8,545 nucleotides of DNA from Vulcanimicrobiota bacterium. GTDB taxonomy: Bacteria > Vulcanimicrobiota > Vulcanimicrobiia > Vulcanimicrobiales > Vulcanimicrobiaceae. The stretch is taken from NCBI GenBank assembly GCA_003167055.1, contig PMUE01000036.1, forward strand, positions 1 to 8,545, written 5' to 3'. The notes under the pieces are model-generated. The model saw nothing but the letters and a program-made list of their open reading frames with translations, was not told the DNA's origin and searched no databases. The translations under genes were made by a program, and so were the position numbers. Each line of letters begins with the position of its first letter. The stretch's first letter is position 1. Positions 5,952 to 8,545 of this stretch are shown piece by piece.

Positions 5952-7170
5952 ACGGCTTCGTGGACTTTGTAGGTTTTGCTGTGCTTGCGGGGGCGCTGCT
6001 TGCGGTGGCGGTGGATTTTTGAAGCGTCGACAGCGCGCTGGAGAAATCTTCAAAGTACGGTTTTAGCTCGTCGTAGAGCCCTACATACGTGGGAGACGAC
6101 GATTGCGCGATTTTTGCGTGTATCGTTCGGACGTCGCCGATCACTCGGTCATAGGCGACGGCTGCCGCGAAATGCGCCAGCAGTTCTTGGTCCGTAGCGC
6201 TCCACGCAGCGCGTTGCTTGCGCATTCGCTCGCGCAGTTGATCGATCGCGACGAGGTTAGCGCATGAACGCGGTTGCACACACGGGTCTTTTTCCGGCAC
6301 GCCTGAGGGAACACCCGAAGGCACGATCCCGGGCGCGACCCGGCTCCCGGGATAGTCCGGATCGACCGGATCAATCCCGGCGGCAGCGCGCATTTGCAAT
6401 AAGTGCGCGTTCTCGTTGCTCAGGAGCGCGAGATAATACCCGTTCAATGCCACCTGCTCAGCACCGAGTTGCTGATAGTATTGTTTGTCCGCGTCTTGAA
6501 GGGGCACAAAGAATCCGGCGTCGATTTTGTCGTTTTCGGCTTCTCGCACAACGGCGAGGATATCGCGATCGCGCTGATGCGCGAGTACCGCATCGAGGAT
6601 CGCCGCCGCGACCGCCGTGGCATACTGCGTCAGCGCGTCGTTTTTTAGAATCTTGACTTTCTCGAGGCTCTGGACCGTTCCGGGCAAGCTTGTAGGTGAG
6701 ACGTTGGCACCGGCAAGCTGACCGAGTGCCTTTCCGTAAGCGATGATGAAATCGTCGAGTTGCGTCCACGTCGCCCCATTACTCTGCGCGAGCGCACAGT
6801 CCGGATCGTATCCTGGCGGTGTCGGCGGCGGCGGAGTGGACGACGGGATCGGTTCGCCACGCGCCGGCGAGGAAACCGGCGTTGGCTCAAATGGCGCCGG
6901 CGGCAACGTCGGCGGGGGCGCTTCGAGCGGATACTGTGCGAACCCGTAACGCTTGTCACCGCCAAGGCCGGCAAGTCGAGTCGGGCTGAGGTACTCGCGT
7001 ATCCGGACGCAATGCTGATAGACGTCGCTGCTTACCGCGGTGAACGCGGGCGCGGCGCTCGCGACCGCACTCGCAAATCCCTGAACGGCGGACAAATCGA
7101 CGTGTTCACACGACACTAGCGTCATGGAAAAACAGAAAAGCCCAAGGAGTAAGAGCCGAGGCGGCATCAT
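5950..7170 (-). CDS. Predicted lipoprotein with proline-rich linker, unknown function
   Basis: Not recognised as a named family. The 406-residue precursor starts with a lipoprotein signal peptide: MMPPR, a hydrophobic core, and the lipobox LVSC (18-21), so C21 should be lipidated after signal peptidase II cleavage. E22 at +2 does not match the inner-membrane retention Asp. Residues 25-75 and 130-265 are helical. Between them lies a Pro-rich stretch (81-120). A second Pro/Gly linker (267-295) contains VPSGVPSGVP, and the tail (386-406) is rich in Ser, Thr, Ala, Pro and Lys. Besides C21 there are C54, C125, C297 and C303, an even number compatible with two disulfides outside the cytoplasm. The ATGATG start leaves either Met possible. 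This is the first gene of a three-gene operon, 60 nt after the RES toxin gene. The layout resembles envelope-anchored helical-bundle proteins; function unknown. Confidence 0.8.
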   Translation of the reverse strand: MMPPRLLLLGLFCFSMTLVSCEHVDLSAVQGFASAVASAAPAFTAVSSDVYQHCVRIREYLSPTRLAGLGGDKRYGFAQYPLEAPPPTLPPAPFEPTPVSSPARGEPIPSSTPPPPTPPGYDPDCALAQSNGATWTQLDDFIIAYGKALGQLAGANVSPTSLPGTVQSLEKVKILKNDALTQYATAVAAAILDAVLAHQRDRDILAVVREAENDKIDAGFFVPLQDADKQYYQQLGAEQVALNGYYLALLSNENAHLLQMRAAAGIDPVDPDYPGSRVAPGIVPSGVPSGVPEKDPCVQPRSCANLVAIDQLRERMRKQRAAWSATDQELLAHFAAAVAYDRVIGDVRTIHAKIAQSSSPTYVGLYDELKPYFEDFSSALSTLQKSTATASSAPASTAKPTKSTKP

Positions 7171-7177
7171 GATACAC

Positions 7178-7208
7178 CCCCGCTCTAAGCATCCGTCAGA
7201 AGGCGGGG
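7178..7208 (-). repeat. Inverted repeat in the lipoprotein 5' untranslated region
   Basis: CCCCGC (7208-7203) can pair with GCGGGG (7183-7178) around a 19-nt loop that allows a further UCU/AGA pairing. The 3' arm is the G-rich stretch 6-7 nt before ATG 7170, the only SD-like sequence there. The hairpin could mask the ribosome site or act as a weak attenuator after the RES gene; no T-tract follows. Small stem, modest support. Confidence 0.35.
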
Positions 7209-7230
7209 AAATGCAATTGAGCCGTTGGGA

Positions 7231-7734
7231 CTATCGAAGACCCAAATACCAGTCATCGAAGAGCAAACGCTGGCGCTTCCGAGCGTTGTCTAGAGAATAA
7301 AGCGCAAGCTCTTCTCCGCCGGAGAGCGCGGCTGAGCGCGCGGCAATGCCAGCGACGCCTGAGTCGCGCCCTCGTTTACCGATCGGTTGACACACATCCC
7401 AGCCGACACCGTCGGGATACGTTGTGGGCAAGCCGAGGTCACGCAGGCCTTCATCCGTGATCGCATCGACCGGCTCGCATGGTGCTAGATCAATAATTTG
7501 CAGATGCGGACGCATCACGGGATTAAGGTCGAACAGACTGAAAGCCTCGCCCTCATAGATTCGACGTGCGTTAGCGCGGGCTGTATCGACGTTGCGGTTG
7601 AGGTAGAGCGTTGGAAAACTTTCCGGCGGATTCCAACGCCCCCCGAACTTCGCCGCATACTGACCGTCGCAGCAGTCGGTCCATGACGGATCGCACACGC
7701 GATAGTAGCGGCCGGTGCGCGGAATCGTTCTCAA
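7231..7734 (-). CDS. RES-domain toxin (NAD+-degrading family)
   Basis: RES toxins resemble ADP-ribosyltransferases and deplete cellular NAD+; MbcT of Mycobacterium tuberculosis does so by phosphorolysis. The 167 residues make a complete single domain: GRYYRVCDPSW (8-18), KFGGRWNPPESFPTLYLN (29-46) with R33 and Y44, an acidic pair in YEGEA (60-64), and the Ser motif AGIAARSAALSGGEELALY (128-146) with S134. The family is named for conserved Arg, Glu and Ser; R33, E61 or E63, and S134 are the candidates, so the toxin looks intact. The start is TTG at 7734, overlapping the antitoxin stop as TTGA. There is only a weak GGGA upstream, so it depends on antitoxin translation, as expected for keeping toxin levels below antitoxin. 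Family call strong; toxicity inferred. Confidence 0.93.
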   Translation of the reverse strand: MRTIPRTGRYYRVCDPSWTDCCDGQYAAKFGGRWNPPESFPTLYLNRNVDTARANARRIYEGEAFSLFDLNPVMRPHLQIIDLAPCEPVDAITDEGLRDLGLPTTYPDGVGWDVCQPIGKRGRDSGVAGIAARSAALSGGEELALYSLDNARKRQRLLFDDWYLGLR

Positions 7735-8090
7735 ATCCCGGTGTACGCAGCCAGACGCGCGACGTACTCGTAAATCGGCTCCACGCCTGACGTCGCTAGC
7801 ACCTCAAGGATCGTTTTGCCGCCGAGCCCCTTCGCGGCCGTGCGCACGATCTCTGGGATTCGCGCTGGAACGAGTCGGCTCTGCAAGAATTGTGCAAGCT
7901 CGACTAGGCGGTTGACCTGGGCGGTTCTATCAGCCGGTATGCCACGATTCCACTGGTCAAGCGCCTGCCGGCGTATGCCGAAGAGGCGTCCCAGCTCGGT
8001 TTTCGAGAGGCCCAACGCGTCTCTAACATAGGCCAGCTGGTCTTGAGCAGATACGCCACCGAACTGCGGATACCGGAGGGGACTCTTCAC
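7731..8090 (-). CDS. Xre/MbcA/ParS-type antitoxin of the RES toxin
   Basis: Cognate antitoxin and probable autorepressor. From GTG 8090 the product is 119 residues. It has an Xre-like helix-turn-helix, LGLSKTELGRLFGIRRQALD with WNRG following (about 27-50), and a C-terminal toxin-binding region with the family's IPEIVRTAAKGLGGKTILEV (about 83-102) and GVEPIYEYVARL. In characterised RES-Xre pairs the C-terminal helix blocks the toxin active site and the HTH represses the operon. A longer reading from TTG 8108 is possible but would encode the TATAAT box. GTG 8090 is preferred: it overlaps the secretin stop as GTGA and coincides with the predicted transcription start. The stop overlaps the toxin start. 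Confidence 0.9.
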   Translation of the reverse strand: MKSPLRYPQFGGVSAQDQLAYVRDALGLSKTELGRLFGIRRQALDQWNRGIPADRTAQVNRLVELAQFLQSRLVPARIPEIVRTAAKGLGGKTILEVLATSGVEPIYEYVARLAAYTGI

Positions 8091-8545
8091 TTTCCCATTA
8101 TAGCGCAAGGTAAACGCAAGCTACAAGGCCGGGGAGCATCCGGGGCTTTGACTGGGGGGCCGCCGGCCGGATAAATGACGTGCGGCGTGATGAGAAAAAC
8201 AATCTCGTCGCGCTCGTGGGCGGTTTGCTTGTTCTGAAAGATCTTGCCGAGGATCGGGATCTCTGCGAGGCCCGGCACTTTCGAGATCGTTTCGCTCGAC
8301 GTATCCATCATCAGGCCGCCCAACACTATTGTTTGCGCGTCGTTGACCCGAAGGGTAGCGTCCACTTTCCTATTTGTGATGATCGGATAGCCGGTCGATG
8401 TGATTCCCTCGATCTCGCTGTACTCAGGATGCAGTTCCGCAGTCACGACGCCCCCGTCGCCGATTGTCGGCGTCAACCGTAACTTCACACCAATATCGAC
8501 GAACTGCACGTTTTGGCCACCGAGAACTGACGAATAAAACACCAT
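8087..8545 (-). CDS. Secretin (PilQ/GspD family), C-terminal part; runs off the right edge
   Basis: Outer-membrane secretin of a type IV pilus or type II/III-like system, forming the gated ring through which pili, DNA or protein pass. The 152 visible residues hold the C-terminal secretin domain: VQFVDIGVKLRLTPTIGDGG (13-32), ELHPEYSEIEG (37-47), a TNRKVDATLRVNDAQTIVLG stretch (57-76) with GLMMD following, and the signature VPGLAEIPILGKIFQNK (90-106) ending in DEIVFLITPHVI (113-124). An ATG happens to stand at the window edge, but the domain is already under way there, so the gene starts outside. After LITPHVI a Pro-rich tail ends in PCSLRLPCAIMGK, an unusual Cys-containing end that overlaps the antitoxin promoter. 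PilQ is favoured over GspD because aro genes follow downstream, but the visible part cannot decide. Confidence 0.92.
   Translation of the reverse strand: MVFYSSVLGGQNVQFVDIGVKLRLTPTIGDGGVVTAELHPEYSEIEGITSTGYPIITNRKVDATLRVNDAQTIVLGGLMMDTSSETISKVPGLAEIPILGKIFQNKQTAHERDEIVFLITPHVIYPAGGPPVKAPDAPRPCSLRLPCAIMGK
8097..8126 (-). promoter_or_regulatory. Promoter of the antitoxin-toxin operon, possibly giving a leaderless mRNA
   Basis: On the minus strand a perfect TATAAT (8102-8097) is preceded at 18 nt by TTGTAG (8126-8121), which keeps the TTG core of the -35. Counting seven bases from the end of the -10 places +1 at 8090, exactly the G of the antitoxin GTG. It lies inside the last codons of the secretin gene. 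The -10 is convincing, the -35 moderate, and the leaderless start is inferred from spacing. Confidence 0.6.
8104..8120 (-). repeat. Direct repeat in the promoter spacer, candidate antitoxin operator
   Basis: CTTGCG occurs at 8120-8115 and again at 8109-8104 (minus strand), an 11-bp period, between the -35 and -10 hexamers. Repeats one helical turn apart inside a toxin-antitoxin promoter are a natural site for autorepression by the HTH antitoxin. The repeat is seen; the binding is inferred. Confidence 0.4.

Noticed and set aside
6326..6353. Perfect 8-bp inverted repeat ATCCCGGG / CCCGGGAT with 12-bp spacer
   Set aside because: It falls inside the lipoprotein reading frame in a Pro/Gly-rich stretch whose codons create CCCGGG readily; each arm contains a self-palindrome and no T-tract or promoter is near.
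8091..8108. TTG 8108 as the antitoxin start
   Set aside because: It would make the TATAAT box coding and has no Shine-Dalgarno, whereas GTG 8090 overlaps the secretin stop by the common 4 nt.
8543..8545. ATG at the right edge as the true start of the secretin gene
   Set aside because: The visible protein begins inside the secretin domain, so the ATG is an internal Met and the gene is cut by the window.

Overview
The window is a GC-rich bacterial chromosome segment holding a nearly one-directional gene array. Everything is on the minus strand except one PfpI/DJ-1 gene. A secretin and a lipobox-bearing protein point to a diderm. The combination of a type IV pilus/type II-like secretin, aroC-aroK-aroB, priA and a HU protein with a long Lys/Ala/Pro tail would fit a deep-branching diderm group such as Eremiobacterota or a Deinococcus-like lineage. 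That placement is inference; no marker here fixes the taxon.

Right end (8545 to 8087, minus): the 3' part of a secretin gene (PilQ/GspD family). Its stop overlaps by 4 nt the GTG start of a Xre/ParS-type antitoxin (8090-7731). The antitoxin in turn overlaps by 4 nt (TTGA) the TTG start of a RES-domain toxin (7734-7231). A TATAAT box inside the secretin 3' end is placed so that transcription would begin at the antitoxin GTG.

Middle (7170 to 4808, minus): a tight three-gene operon of unknown function. It encodes a 406-residue lipoprotein with a proline-rich linker, a 132-residue Ala-rich helical protein, and a 243-residue single-pass membrane protein with an SH3-like C-terminal region. This is the best candidate in the window for an undescribed system. 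Next comes a HU protein with a basic tail (4705-4286), followed by a clear intrinsic terminator. A PfpI/DJ-1 family gene (3646-4224, plus) converges on HU.

Left end (3585 to 1, minus): aroC, aroK, aroB and the 5' part of priA, overlapping or spaced by only a few bases, so probably one translationally coupled operon. AroB, AroK and AroC catalyse steps 2, 5 and 7 of the shikimate route to chorismate. PriA is the replication-restart helicase.

A pilQ gene followed by aro genes is a known arrangement (pilMNOPQ-aroK-aroB in gammaproteobacteria). Here about 4.5 kb of accessory genes lies between the secretin and aroC. The simplest reading is an ancestral secretin-aroCKB-priA array opened by inserted genes. 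No tRNA, rRNA, CRISPR array, transposase or gene-free stretch over 300 bases was seen.
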